Assembly (NCBI GenBank): GCA_024305405.1
Contig: JAKNDB010000068.1
Coordinates: 4,716,001 to 4,780,000 of the forward strand
Direction: 5' to 3'
Length of the DNA stretch: 64,000 nt
DNA from: Dirofilaria immitis
Lineage: Eukaryota; Nematoda; Chromadorea; Rhabditida; Onchocercidae
Positions 24,780 to 36,700 of this stretch are shown in pieces. A program made the position numbers and the translations under genes. The notes below the pieces were generated by a model. The model saw only the letters and a list, made by a program, of their open reading frames with translations. It ran no database searches and was not told the origin of the DNA. Position 1 is the first letter of the stretch. The number at the start of each line of letters is the position of its first letter.

Positions 24780-27369
24780 TCACGAATTTAGTAGCCATGG
24801 ATTCTTTGCGACAGTACACGGTGTTCGATCTCCATAATCGTACAATAATTCTTCACCAATATCGATATTTCGCTTTGCAATCAATATTAAGTGTTTCGAT
24901 CCATTCAATTCGACAACCTTAACGTAACAATATATCGACTTATTTCAGTTTCTCATCATAAATCACGCTCTCAGATATAACACTATTAACATATGATATA
25001 TGGTGTGATTTACAGAAAAAAGACAACGACCTACTGAACTGAAAAACTTACTGCATATAATTTTAGTGATGCTTATAGAACAGTCACCTGATCAATTAGA
25101 AAAGTGCAAATTCGACAAATTCCAATGTTATCTCTTCAATGCTACTAAAGGATATCAAATTGTCAAGTAGCGAAAATTACAATATAGTTTTAATATTTAA
25201 CATACTTTTGTTTTGAGATTGGGTTTAATGACGGAATGATTTATTAGACGACCTTTGTAGGGCGTTTCATCTGTAGCATCAACGCAATATTGCTTATTTT
25301 GATATTTGAAAAATACATAAATGAGCCAATGCTATCATCTTCAGCATATTCTTTCTCGCGAATCCTTGCCAACCTCAGATCTATTACTTCGCCTGAAAAT
25401 TTATGAAAGATTACGGATAATCTCTAGCATCGAATAAGAAATTAATTCGTCATTTCCTAATTAACTTCTCAAATAGGAAAGGAATAAAGCATCGTACTTA
25501 AGTTCTGATTAAGGCAACTTCAATCCTGTGCAGAGTTACAATTGCAGATTACGTAGCAATACATACAAATCATCGAAACTAACAGATCAGAAAACATGAC
25601 TGATGTATTATCCCAAGAATGGAAAAGGCTTCTATCAACAATAAAATCCTGGCAAATCACAAATTTAAATTTGAAGAAATGAACTTTAAAATCTTTGCGT
25701 TAATGCATTATCACTTCCTATTATTTCACTTGTTTTACCTTTATACTCAACCACAAATTCATTTTTTTGGAAGTTCCGCAAGGCACGAATCCCACGACCT
25801 TTTCTTCGCACTCAAAAATTTCAAGAAATTCTTCATTGCTACCTGTTAAAATAGCATTTTCCATTGCACTACGTTCTTCTTGCTGCAAATATCAAGCAAA
25901 ACTTGAAATATAATCTTAAAAATGCTAATTTCCCAGCTCTAAAGTGGATTTTATTAAAACTGTGATACCAAAAAAGTTTTAAATTTCGAATTCTTTGTCA
26001 AGTTATCAAATGCAAGTTACCATAAAATTTTCTAAGTATTAATAAATTATAAAAACCTAAAAGAAACTCACCTCCAGCTGCTTTTCTGTTTTTCGATTGC
26101 TTCGTCGAAGCGGAAAATATTCAGTGATTTTGTGACTCGAAGTACCATTGGTTCCATTTTCAACAGATTTTTCTTTTCTGCAAAGAAAGGCTAACAAACA
26201 AAGTAATAATCATACAATTTGAATTAAAATGAAATTTCATGAATTCAAAGTGACTCAAGAAACCAAAAATAGTAAGGAAAAGCATTACTTACAAAATATC
26301 AATTAAAAATAAGTAGAAAACTGCATCTTACTTTTACACAGATAAAAAGAGAAGACTGATAAGACACATAGTCAATCAACCAACAACTGTGAATAGCCTA
26401 ATCAAAAAGATTAAAAAGTGGAATAGTTTAAATTGATAAATACGGCTAAAATTACTTATATTTAATAAAATGTAAATGAAAAGTAACTGCAAAAATATTG
26501 AAATAAAATTATGCAACACCAATATACATACCTTGCCGTCCTTTTCTTAGTACATCGACGACCTCCACGTCTGCGATTGACTATGCTGTCAAGCATTCGA
26601 TTTGATAATGCTGACAGCGGTAAACCCCTGAAATAATTCACATAAGCTATAAGTTTGAAAAGAAAAACTTTCTGTAGAATTTTTTATAAATTTCTCAGCC
26701 AAAGCAAATATTCTACAAAATGAAAAATTTTTACATAAAGAAAGTATTAAATAGAATGATAATACTGTTTTCAAAGAACATTAAATAATTTATCTTTCTT
26801 CTTCCTTTTTGTCTAAGAAATATTACTACAGTTTTCAACAATCTTATTTTCTTCGTTTTGATCTTCACCTTTACATAATTAATTGTCTACCAATCCAATA
26901 GTTAATGTAATAAAAGAAATGCATGTAAGGCAGCATCCCTTTTACAGCAATAAAGAAGAGATTCACCTATTATATGATATTTTAAAGTGTGAAATGGAAT
27001 TAAAATGATTAAAAATTATTTTCCCATTTGAAATTCATTCATTCAATTGAAATCTACCCTTCTATATGTCCTCATATATCATATGAAGTTACAAATTAGT
27101 TCTACAAGATTCTTACCAAATTTTTGAAAAAAATTTCCAAGAAAAATTTGACTTTATAGCTGATTTCAATAATTGAATCTACTCTACCCATGTCCTAATA
27201 AAATTATCATACTTATGATTAGACAAGTCATTCAATAAGATCAAAAGTTGAGTTGAAATAAGAAAAACGACAAATTTGAAAATTGGCGCCCTGGGAATAC
27301 TAACCGATGCAGCAGTATTGTCTGACGTTTCTCATCTGTACCATACGTGAGACGTATTGTAATAACCAT
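24780..27369 (-). CDS. set-1: SET8/PR-Set7 histone H4 lysine-20 monomethyltransferase
   Basis: Nuclear SET-domain enzyme that transfers one methyl group from SAM to H4K20, controlling chromosome condensation and replication. Exons in transcript order: 27369-27305, 26627-26532, 26177-26072, 25882-25739, 25392-25206, 24917-24780. Sum 736 nt; two one-base gaps (T4 at 25800-25803, A5 at 25309-25313) bring it to 738 nt, 245 residues, close to the short nematode SET-1 and shorter than human SETD8. Seen: basic N-terminal segment NRRRGGRRCTKKR; HKITEYFPLRRSNRK, a PIP-degron-like motif; KGRGIRALRNF; EFVVEYKGEVIDL; YAEDDSIGSFMYFFKY; QYCVDATDETPYKGRLINHS; HLILIAKRNIDIGEELLYDYGDR; C-terminal NPWLLNS. The NHS and YDYGDR motifs form the SAM and active-site pocket, so the enzyme should be active once the frame gaps are resolved. 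Confidence 0.94.
26102..26137 (-). other. PIP-degron-like motif in SET8 homologue
   Basis: Codons read SHKITEYFPLRR. Human SETD8 has RKLTDFYPVRR at the same place relative to the SET domain, where it mediates PCNA binding and CRL4-Cdt2 destruction in S phase. The hydrophobic, Thr-acidic, two-aromatic and following Arg pattern is kept, with Glu in place of Asp and Tyr-Phe in place of Phe-Tyr. The canonical leading Gln is absent in both. Confidence 0.65.
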
Positions 27370-27421
27370 CCTTACGTCAGATTACGTAATGTGATATTTA
27401 AGGTGGCATCGAATGACAGGC

Positions 27422-27657
27422 AAAATTATTGTTACTACGAATAATTCGGATACATCGGCAAGAACTTGTCCTTCATATCAACAATATTTTTCGCTGAAAA
27501 TCATTGATATAATAAGATGTGGAAGAAGAAAAATACTGAATAATAAAATTATTATTATGAATAATGCGAATACACTGGGAAGAACTTGTCCTTCATATTA
27601 TTAATGCAATATTTTTTACTGCAAATCGTTAACATAATAATATATAAAAGAAGAAGA
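27422..27657. repeat. Diverged ~120-base tandem duplication upstream of set-1
   Basis: The block 27422-27530 is repeated at about 27545-27657. The core AGAACTTGTCCTTCATAT is identical in both; flanks differ by substitutions and small indels. It begins about 50 bases upstream of the set-1 start codon, so it may be part of the promoter. The plus-strand open frame across it reads the same motif twice and is probably not a gene. Confidence 0.75.
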
Positions 27658-28604
27658 GCATAAAATAACACAAAAATGAGATTTATCAAGGAATGAAAAG
27701 AACATGAAAACATAATATATATGTTTGAAATGAATTCTGTAAATTTATTACAGCCGCACAATAACAAGTCTTACATGAACGATTCTGATTTATCGATGTA
27801 GCACATATGCAAGAAGACAAACGTAAGAAAACATTGTGAATACATTTATGAAAGTCGGCAATCGTATCACATATTTTTCGACGATGACTATTACAAAAAC
27901 AATAACAAACACATTTACCTGTTCATATGTCAAATGGTTCTTCTAAAATCAATCAATAATTGAGCATAGAACGATTAGCTGACCACTTGCGGTGTAATAA
28001 TTTGTTTTTTTTCTTTTTGTGATACTAATACTATGATTCACATGTGAGGTATTTTTAATACCCCTAATGTAATACAAGTGAAATTCAACCTCTACATTTA
28101 TGTATAAAAATTGATTCAGTGGAATTCAATCCATCTAATACTTAGTAAAAAAGGTTACATAGGTAACGCAATTCCTTCGTATTAGCAGCTAGTCATCAAA
28201 ATAAATTTTATAAATAGATTTATTTCTTTTGATAAACATATTCCAACAAAATTTACATAATGGAATGGTTTATAAATGTGCAAACATATAAATAAATATG
28301 GCCTATTGAAATCAAGAACAAATACATACAGTAATTCTACGTATCAAACACGTACCTCACGTAATTATGCTAATATATTATGCTCTGATTTATAATAAAA
28401 CAGCATTCATCATGATGTGTTGGACATTATGCAATAGGTGCTGTATCAGTCAAATTTTGCTTATCAAGAAAAAAGTAATCGCCGCGAAATATTCTACATA
28501 TTTTTTTGCAATGTGTATGTAACATCGATTATTTTATGCATTGCATGCATTTGCTGCAGGCATCCATTTCATTTCTGGAATTGAATTTATCATAACGATT
28601 CAAT

Positions 28605-28626
28605 CAATGCATGCATGCATGCATTG
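28605..28626. repeat. Perfect 22-base palindrome of ATGC repeats
   Basis: CAATGCATGCATGCATGCAT followed by TG equals its own reverse complement. A related TGCATTGCATGCATTTGC lies about 65 bases upstream. It could form a cruciform or Z-prone alternating purine-pyrimidine tract. Confidence 0.85.
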
Positions 28627-30601
28627 CGAAATATTTTCATATTTAATATCCCTTAATTATGATTCAATTATAGGATGATGATATTGGCTTGTTTCATTCA
28701 TATTCTGTGACAATTTTTTTCCCTTTTATTTCTATTATAAATGTCAATAGCACATTTAATTTTTTGGGTCATTTCAAGGTGATATTTACAGAAAAGGTTC
28801 ATTTCAAAATTTCTCAATTTTAATGTTAGTTTAATAATAATAGCAAAAACAAAAAGTGATTGAAATTGCTACTCATTTGTATATAACTGGAATTTGCAAT
28901 TATAAATAAATTTTTCCATTTGAAATTAGTTCACATTTTTAAACTGATTCCTTAGTTTTGTTTTGTTTTTTGTTTTTCATAATTAAATTAGAAAAATCGT
29001 TAATATTTTCCTCCTTGTAATAATTATTCACATTCTTTTCTTCTTGAGCATTTATTGTAAACTTTTTCTTTTCTTTTTTTTTACTTTGCAATTTCATTGA
29101 AATGACTAATCAAAGAGAATTCATGAAATTTGAGCAAAACTGTGTGACAATCGATTTAATTTTAGAAAGTGTATTATTAAAGTGGATAGTTAGTGATAGA
29201 AAGTACTTGTTGAATATTGGATTATGTAATAAAACGATAAATAAATATTGGGTTATACTTTGTTCGAGAATTTATTTAAAAAAGAAAAAAAAAGGGAGAA
29301 AGACTGTAAAAGAATAAGACAAACAAATAGATGGAACGACACATTGTATGAATTCAAAATTAAAATGAATTGGGAAATGATTGAAATTAAATGAAAAAGT
29401 ACATTCCTGATATTTAGATTAAATTAGGAATAAAAATTAAATTTTCTACGTCAATTAACCTCAACTGAAACTTATATTTGAGTAAATATAAATTTATTTC
29501 TTTTCCTTTTTTTCTCTCATTCATACTTACTATGCTCAAGTTGTATTATAACAATGATCATTGTTCAATTAAGATATAACAAAGATAAATTACCTTTGAT
29601 ATACTTTCTTTTTTATTATACGTAAATTTAAGTTTTTGTTATTTAAAAACAAAACAAATACGAAGATGATCAGATATTAAAATAATTTTCATCATCCCAT
29701 AACAAGGAAAGAAAATAAAAAAGGAATCTGATGGAGCCAGCTATACAAGTTTTATAAAATTCATACAGTTAAGTTTTAATTTAAATAAAAAAGCGAAATA
29801 GTGTAATTTTTTAGATTGGCAAATGAATTTAACAAATATATACGTTATTCCGACAGTTCTGATGAATTTACAAGCGAAATTAACTCCATTTTTCGGCAGA
29901 TTCTTGGTTCTTGGGTAACAGTGAAGAAGGTTAACTCTTTCTTCGTTTTTTTTTGCTTTTTTATTCGCAAATATTGGCAAGAAATATGTATAAATGAAGA
30001 TTATTTAAAAAAATTTTCTTCCTCCAGAATCTTCTTGAAAAACCTGGAAGATTTTGATTCTTTCAATCGCTCTGCCATCTTGACATCTTGCAAGAAGGAC
30101 AAATATTGCAAGAGGAAATCATAATTTAAATGAAAATGGAAATATTGCATTTTCCCATTACTGTACATGGAATATCACCAATAATCAGAGCAACAATCAA
30201 CGAATAACGAAAAGAAAAATTATTGATGCCAAGGCCGTCATCTATCACATATCAGCTGCAACAATCATCTTCGTGCAGTAGTAGCACAAAAGGAATCATG
30301 CGACAGAAACGTGTGAAAATATGATGCTCTTCCAGTATATCAGTAAATTTATGCATATTGTAAATCAGTACATCACGTACGTACGTAAAACGCTAAGTTA
30401 GCTATCAATTTGATCTACTAACATTTCAACTTCATATAACAATTAACATTTTGTTCATGTAAAAATTTCTTTCGTCTTCCTAGATTTTATCATTCCGGGA
30501 ATGTCTCAGATTTTCTCATAATGCGTGGATAAGGGAAGGAAAATGAAATTTCACTACCCGGACGGTCCCTGAATTTCTTTTCCCTACCTTATGCACTAGT
30601 T

Positions 30602-30632
30602 TGACCTTTGCAATTTAGAGGCTCTGACCTTT
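30602..30632 (-). promoter_or_regulatory. Pair of nuclear-receptor-like half sites
   Basis: TGACCTTTG at 30602-30610 and TGACCTTTC about 15 bases further on are reverse complements of (A/C)AAAGGTCA, the extended half site of monomeric or DR1 nuclear receptors. They lie in a slightly GC-richer stretch 3.1 kb upstream of let-765. Short motifs like these occur by chance, so functional relevance is unproven. Confidence 0.25.
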
Positions 30633-30769
30633 CACCCTGTAAAAAGAATCATCGAAAGAAAACATATGAAAGTGCGTGAAAACGATACATAGATGAACAC
30701 ATATGGTCTAATCCATTAGGGAAGAAATTATAATAGATTATAGACGGACAGGTAGACAGAACGCGCATA

Positions 30770-30790
30770 CATACACACACACACACACAC
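30770..30790. repeat. CA dinucleotide microsatellite
   Basis: About ten CA units, embedded in a wider stretch (30750-31020) rich in ACAGACAG and ATACATAC motifs. It yields spurious cysteine/valine open frames on the minus strand. Confidence 0.95.
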
Positions 30791-31249
30791 GCATGCACAT
30801 ACACGCATATTTGAGGATAATAAATAGAGAAGCAGACATACATACATATATACATGTATGCTAGAAGCATAATCCATCAAAATCGAAGCAGTAAACAGAC
30901 AAATGAACAGACACACACGTATCAAAACTGAATATGTGTTCGACAGACAGATGTGCACGTATACCTTTAGAGTATAGGACAAACATGTATATTTTGGATG
31001 TGACAGGCAAACAGACAGATATGTTATATTCCAACAATGGCTACCACTAAATTACAGTAGTGTTGCAACATGCAGCAGCAGCAGTAGCAGTAGGTTATTA
31101 TGAGCAGCATGCGACACTGTGCAGTATTATATAGTGCAGTTTAAGATTAGATACTATGATGCGGCATAAATAACAATACTAGGTAAAAGAAATGCATTTT
31201 CAAAATTTTTAATATAGTACGATTCCATATTTTGGCAAATAGCCAGAAT

Positions 31250-31510
31250 GCAGTGCCGCAACATTAGTGGGGCGGTGCATAGCGATGCAGCATGAGCGAC
31301 AACTCAGTATAAAAGGCGACGCGAAAGAGACGCCCAATCGAGTTCTCTTACCCACCACCCCTCACTTCGTCGGTTCCGCCGTTTCTTGGATTGGGTCTTT
31401 TTGGCGGCTGTTGCAGCGCTCCATCCTCGGCGTATGTTGTGCTGGGCGTCGTGGCATTGATTTCGGGGTGACGCGTGCGACATTTGTTTTTGTTGGCATG
31501 TCGCCAAATT
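31250..31510 (+). promoter_or_regulatory. GC-rich island, candidate promoter and first exon
   Basis: This stretch has far higher GC than anything around it and includes a canonical TATA box. All frames on both strands stay open for 60-95 codons because stop codons are rare in GC-rich DNA; none looks like a protein. The position, 2.2 kb upstream of the let-765 coding start and in the right orientation, fits a promoter with a noncoding first exon, or an unidentified RNA gene. I could not match it to a known snRNA, SL RNA or tRNA. Confidence 0.4.
31308..31316 (+). promoter_or_regulatory. TATA box
   Basis: TATAAAAGG inside the GC-rich island. Transcription would be expected to start about 25-32 bases downstream, where a pyrimidine-rich GAGTTCTCTTACC sequence lies. 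Confidence 0.5.
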
Positions 31511-31916
31511 GCAGCATTATTAGCCTGCAAAATGTGATATTGATAATATGATATGATAAATGCATTGCTACCTTTCTTTCTCTTTCCGAAGAATGAAAGA
31601 TGGAGAACGTTAGCTATTGCGCAGTTCTCGGAAGTACATTAAAATTTGACACGCAAAATTTTGAAACTCAAGATAAAGAAGAGATATTATTGAATAGAAA
31701 GAAAATGAAAAGAAAAAGTAGAGAGAAGAAGAGAGACAGATGATATACGATCGATCGGGAATTAGTGAATATGTTGAATCCTCCAATAATTCAGGTAGAT
31801 GGAAAACAAATGAGGGAATTTAGTACAAGAAGAATTGATCGGAAACAAATCGAAATCGAAAACTTTTACGATCGCTTATTGTCATTTATTACATGTAAAG
31901 AGAAGGGAGGGAGGTA

Positions 31917-31948
31917 AAGAAGAGAGAGAGGAGAGAGAGAGAGAAAAA
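31917..31948. repeat. GA-rich simple repeat
   Basis: Purine tract made of AGAGAGAG units followed by AAAAAAG, 1.8 kb upstream of let-765. (GA)n tracts are common in nematode promoters but here may be only a microsatellite. Confidence 0.85.
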
Positions 31949-33712
31949 AGTGGGGAAGTTGCTGTAAACAATGGCGAGAAAGGTAGGAAGCGTTGCGATT
32001 AGTTGACGAATTAGCTAATGCATTTAAATATGGAAATGTGTTGTCACCTCGATAGATCAGCAACAGAGAATGCCAATGTCATGCAATTCATATAAATATA
32101 TGTATGTAATCATAAGGTTGACATGGGACACTTGTTGAAGTACAAGGCTTGGCAAAATTTAGAATTAAGGATCCACCATAGGCATCTCATTCGGTTGCTA
32201 AATAGGCTTCTTTTCATGTAAATAATATGTCCTTGGCATCATTCACTGTCTAATATAAGCCTATATTTTGATATTCTGAAAGTCGCATCTTACATTGAAT
32301 TTCTTTCAAAATGAATTGAAGAATTTGATGTTGAACTTGTTTTGGAAACGGGAGAGAGAGAATGAGAAGATGAATATTGCCGGCATAAAAGGGAGTAGTT
32401 TTACGATGAAGGCCGCATTTAGATGAAACCTACATGCAGTTGCAAGCTACACAAAATTTCAAATTTTTTGAGTACAGTTTTGAAATTTGAATAATTTTAA
32501 GAGATTCTTGCATTAAAAAAGAAAAAATAGTAAATATTTATGTATATGAAAAGGAATGCTCAGAATTACACACACCCAAACGTTTATTGATTGACGCCCG
32601 CACCCTCTCCTCATTCTTACGCTCTCTCCTAATGTTGAAAATGAGGCAAGTCCACGCTTATCGAGATTTAATTTTGTTTACGTAAGCCATTTCAACTGTG
32701 CACGTATATGCTGAATATTCATTGTTAAAACGAAAAAGTTTTTGTACGTGTTCTTTCTAGTAGCTATCTTCGTAACGAATACTCTAATTAGCTATGATGT
32801 ATTTTACACTGAAATTTAATTGCTTTATGTAAGGTAATGTTCAAATTAGAACTTTGATTAAATTCATATTTAAATTTCATTTACTGCTCGTGGTTTAATG
32901 ATGGGGAATTGAAAATTAATTGGTAAAAGAGGAATAAGAACAGGAGGAAGCGGAAGGGAAAAATACAGGAATACCCATTTCTGATCAAATTTGGATTGAA
33001 TCTAAAATCTAAATTTTATGTTTGAAATTGATTTTTCATTAAATTTTTGATCGACTTATTGTAATCTTTTTTTGGAACAGTAAGGAGGATGGAAAATACT
33101 AGTTTTTAATTTAATTTATATACGTTCATCAAGTCCGATTTTATTAAATTTTTGGTTTTATATTATATTAGATTCCTTTGTTTTGTGACGAGTCGAAGAA
33201 ACTTTCAAATGCATTGATTTGATAAATTTTGAATATTTCATTGATTGTTCTTTAAAGATTTTCGTAGTTTTAAAATATTTTGTCTTAATGTGATGAACGT
33301 CTTCATGTTTTTAAAATTCACTCGTTAGCGAGTATTAATATGAAATGTTAATATGTAAAGCATTAAGCATAAATAACATATTCATACTCATCTATAGGTA
33401 TAAATAAGCGGAAGCGGAAATGTCATACATATTAGAAAATTAAATCTGTTAATGTGTGTTAGACATGGATGACATGGATTTAATATTTTATTGTATTACT
33501 AGTGGCGTTTCACTCATTTTTAGATCTGGGCGATTTTTATATGCATCGTAGGCTTTGATAACATATGACAAATATACGTTAAATGTAATTAAACATACTA
33601 AAAATTGGTCCTTTACCGTATTGAATTCTATAATCATGTTTTCAATATTTGCTTCGTATACAAAATTTTTAAATTTCGAAAAATTTTGAGCTTTTCTGTT
33701 TTGAAATTCGAT

Positions 33713-33723
33713 TTCATTTATAG
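33713..33723 (+). promoter_or_regulatory. Splice acceptor before the let-765 start codon
   Basis: TTCATTTATAG directly precedes GGTTCACATACGA and then the ATG at 33737. It is either the acceptor of a 5' UTR intron (possibly joined to the GC-rich island) or a trans-splice site for a spliced leader. It is the reason I start the protein at 33737 although the frame stays open upstream. Confidence 0.5.
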
Positions 33724-33736
33724 GGTTCACATACGA

Positions 33737-36700
33737 ATGGATGATTTGCTATCTGCAGCGATATGTGAAGCTGGTTTAGAAGAATTTTTATTGGCACCGG
33801 AAAGTGTTAGTGAGGAAATTCAGAAGTCATCAAAAAATGATGTATCAATTCGACCAAACAGTATCACTAATCAGACAAAAGATTTGGCAAAATTTTCGTC
33901 GGGAAAATCAGAATCAGAGGATAAGCAAGATGTGGAAATATTAAGCGATGGTTGTGTAACTCTTCCTTCATGTTCACATACCGATTCTGAAAGTAACTCT
34001 CGTTCGGATACGCCACGCGTGGATGATCCCTCAAATAACATCGCTGAAAATGCACCTCCAGTAGCCATTCAACAACTGGTAGAAGTTGTTGAAACGGCCG
34101 AATTACCAAGCGATCTTACTCTTGACAATGCTAAGCGGATTTTGTCACAACCTGGAAATATCAATAAGTTATCGGGCAGTAATAATAGCGTTTTGCATTT
34201 ACGACGTCCCGTTACACCAATGCAGCAACGGTTACAGCCGAGTAATACGATGGTAAATTAAGAGACTACTTTTTTTTTTTTTTATGAATACACAATTATT
34301 TTTGCAGTGGAACATATTAGAATTATTGCCGTAACATGTCTGGTTTCTAAAATTTTATATCCGAATCAAGAAAAAAATGGAAATGTGGCAGAGTTTTAGG
34401 TTTTGGCTATTTTTAGTTAGCCAAAAACACTGAAACAGTACGACCGACAGTGAAAGTAGCACATGAAATACGACAAGCCGAGGTTGGCGATGATAATGAT
34501 GTTGAAATTATCGGAGGAGCATCATATATGGGTGGTGTATCTTGGAATTTACCACGTCGCGTGATCGTTATGCAGCAACGTCCTAAAAATGGTTTAGACT
34601 TCATTTTTCTTCAGAAAGAAAATGGAGCATTTAAAATTTCGCTGTTCGCATTATATTCGGTTATTAATAGAGATTGCTTTCCTATTAGATGAATGACCAT
34701 AGGTGTGGTTTATGTACGTCAACGAAACTGGGAGGCTTTGCCACGACGCATTCCACCTACACGTACAGTCTTGAGTCGAAATGGTAACGGGACATTTGCT
34801 CTTCGTGGTAGTCGTATAATCCGCCCAGTTTTCGGTCAGATCGTTCAACTCCTGTTTTTTGCAGCGGTATATATTTTTAATGTAAAAAACTTATTTGTTT
34901 ATTTACTTATTATGTATGTATAAATATATGTAATTAATAAATAGTACTAATCAGAATACACGTTTCCGGCAATAAAACCAGTGTAAATTTTTATTGATAC
35001 ATTCGAAGCTAAATTGCAATCGTGATTAATAATTGCAGATGATGGAAGTTTAGACTAAGTCTGAGTTATCGAAAAGCACACTCGGAAACGATCTTCTTCA
35101 TCCGCTTTTAATTACAGGAGCACTACATCATCGGGATGCATTGGAAGAGATCCAGTCAACATTTTGCAAGAAACAGGACATCAGTATTTGCCTTCAGCCG
35201 CATTACGACCGAAAAACACGTCTACACAAAATGCTCAACCAAGAATTATACGAAATTCAGTTTTACGGCGAACATTACCAGCGACTGTGCAAAGTTCTCA
35301 TAATACCATAGCAGTAACACGTATGATGCCAAATCTACAGAAAGCTAGAAGCCATTTAGCTGGTTCCATTGCTAGTATGAAACCAATGTCATCCGAAACA
35401 TCATTATCAGGAAATAATTGTAATGATGATAAACGAAAACTTGATGGAGCTGGTCGGGTACATGCTTTCGGAAATTCAGTTGAACCACGGTTACCTGTAG
35501 GTGAGGTTTTACGACGTATTCGAATGACTGAACAGAAACTATCGCATATCGATGGGTATCATGGAAGAGCCACAAATGGCAGTGGGACATCGAAAGATGA
35601 AGTGTTCTTTGATAATTCGCGCATTACGGAACGCAAACTCTCGAATCAAACATTGGAACAGAAAGAAAAGAAATCCGTGAGAAATGAAATGGAAGCCGCC
35701 CTGCAATATCGTATTCCTCAAAGCGATCACGACATTGACGATGAGGTTTAAATTTGAATTTTATTTATTTTGGGACTGCATTTTTGTATAATTTTCAAAT
35801 TTTTTCAGGAATTCTTGTTTGGTTTTCTTCTTGCGATTTTCACACTTTGAGAAATTGCGAATTTCTTATAAAAATTTGAAACTAATATAAAATTTAATGT
35901 AAAAATTGTAACAGAAACGAAATTTTTTAGATGAATTATTTTGATTTAATATTCTCCTTATACATTAAATTTTATCTGTAAAAACATATCAGTTTCGCAG
36001 TGATAAAATTAGCAGTCAATTAAATAATAGGATGACTGTACCATGATTTTTTTTTGTAAAGATCAGTGTCATGTCTAGGTTCTATCAAAAAGTCGAATAA
36101 CAAAAATTAAACTGTTTTTAGATCATTAAAGATTAGATTATAACTCGCATGGAATGAAATGGTTGACGCAGTTTTGTAAACATCCTCACATAATTCTAAT
36201 CAATGATATGATTTAATTTTTTGTACCGTTAATCCAATGATTTTCAGGAAGAGAATTTGGGTTATGCAGAAACATATGCAGATTACCGTCCAGCGAAGCT
36301 CCGATCGGGTTTATCACATCCGGATAGCGTTATTGAAACTGCATCGTTGAGTAGTGTTGCTCCACCAGATATACGATATAATTTGACTATTCCAGAAGAG
36401 GTTTCATTTGTTGTTTCTGTTGATTTCTGGAAGATGCCATGTCCATCACAATTTTCAGAAAAAATTTCTTCCCTTTACTACTTTTTCTCAGTCTTTCATT
36501 TTTTGAATAAGGAGCGAAGTGATAAAGAGAACTGTTTCTGAAAATTGTAATTGATATAATATTTGAATCAAATATAAAATTTTTCTGAAAAACGAAGTCG
36601 ATTCGTATTTCATTATTTTTCAGATCATTGATACAGGCGCGATTTCTGCTGTACAACTAGAAGCAGTAGTATATGCTTGTCAAGCGCATGAGATGCGTCT

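Larger units (their letters stand above)
27370..33736. other. Intergenic region between divergent set-1 and let-765
   Basis: 6.4 kb containing two promoters facing outward. It holds a tandem duplication (27422-27657), a GCATGC palindrome (28605-28626), nuclear-receptor-like half sites near 30602, a CA microsatellite and PuPy-rich stretch (30750-31020), a GC-rich island with a TATA box (31250-31510) and a GA-rich tract (about 31917-31948). Short open frames at 29102-29317 and 29816-30124 are lysine- and phenylalanine-rich, lack family similarity and have weak starts; I do not call them genes. Confidence 0.5.

Noticed and set aside
22681..27369. Operon of set-1 and avl9 on the minus strand
   Set aside because: The 2.0 kb gap between stop and start is much longer than usual nematode operon spacing.
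27413..27604. 63-codon frame with repeated RTCPSYQQ/RTCPSYY
   Set aside because: The repeat is explained by the DNA-level tandem duplication; no other coding evidence.
29102..29317. 71-codon plus-strand frame MTNQREFMKF...
   Set aside because: ATG start, but low-complexity Lys-rich end and no recognisable similarity or splice context; too weak to call.
30049..30078. Short minus-strand frame starting MAERLKESKS after an AG
   Set aside because: Only about 26 codons, no partner exon with matching phase nearby, and low-complexity charged sequence.
29816..30124. 102-codon plus-strand open frame
   Set aside because: It starts with TTG, is rich in Phe, Lys and Ile, matches no family I know, and overlaps an equally long minus-strand frame.
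30649..30982. Cys/Val-rich minus-strand open frames
   Set aside because: They are translations of the CA microsatellite and its ACAG/ATAC flanks.
31267..31565. Several overlapping 60-94 codon frames on both strands
   Set aside because: All come from the GC-rich island, where stop codons are rare; none has family-like sequence.
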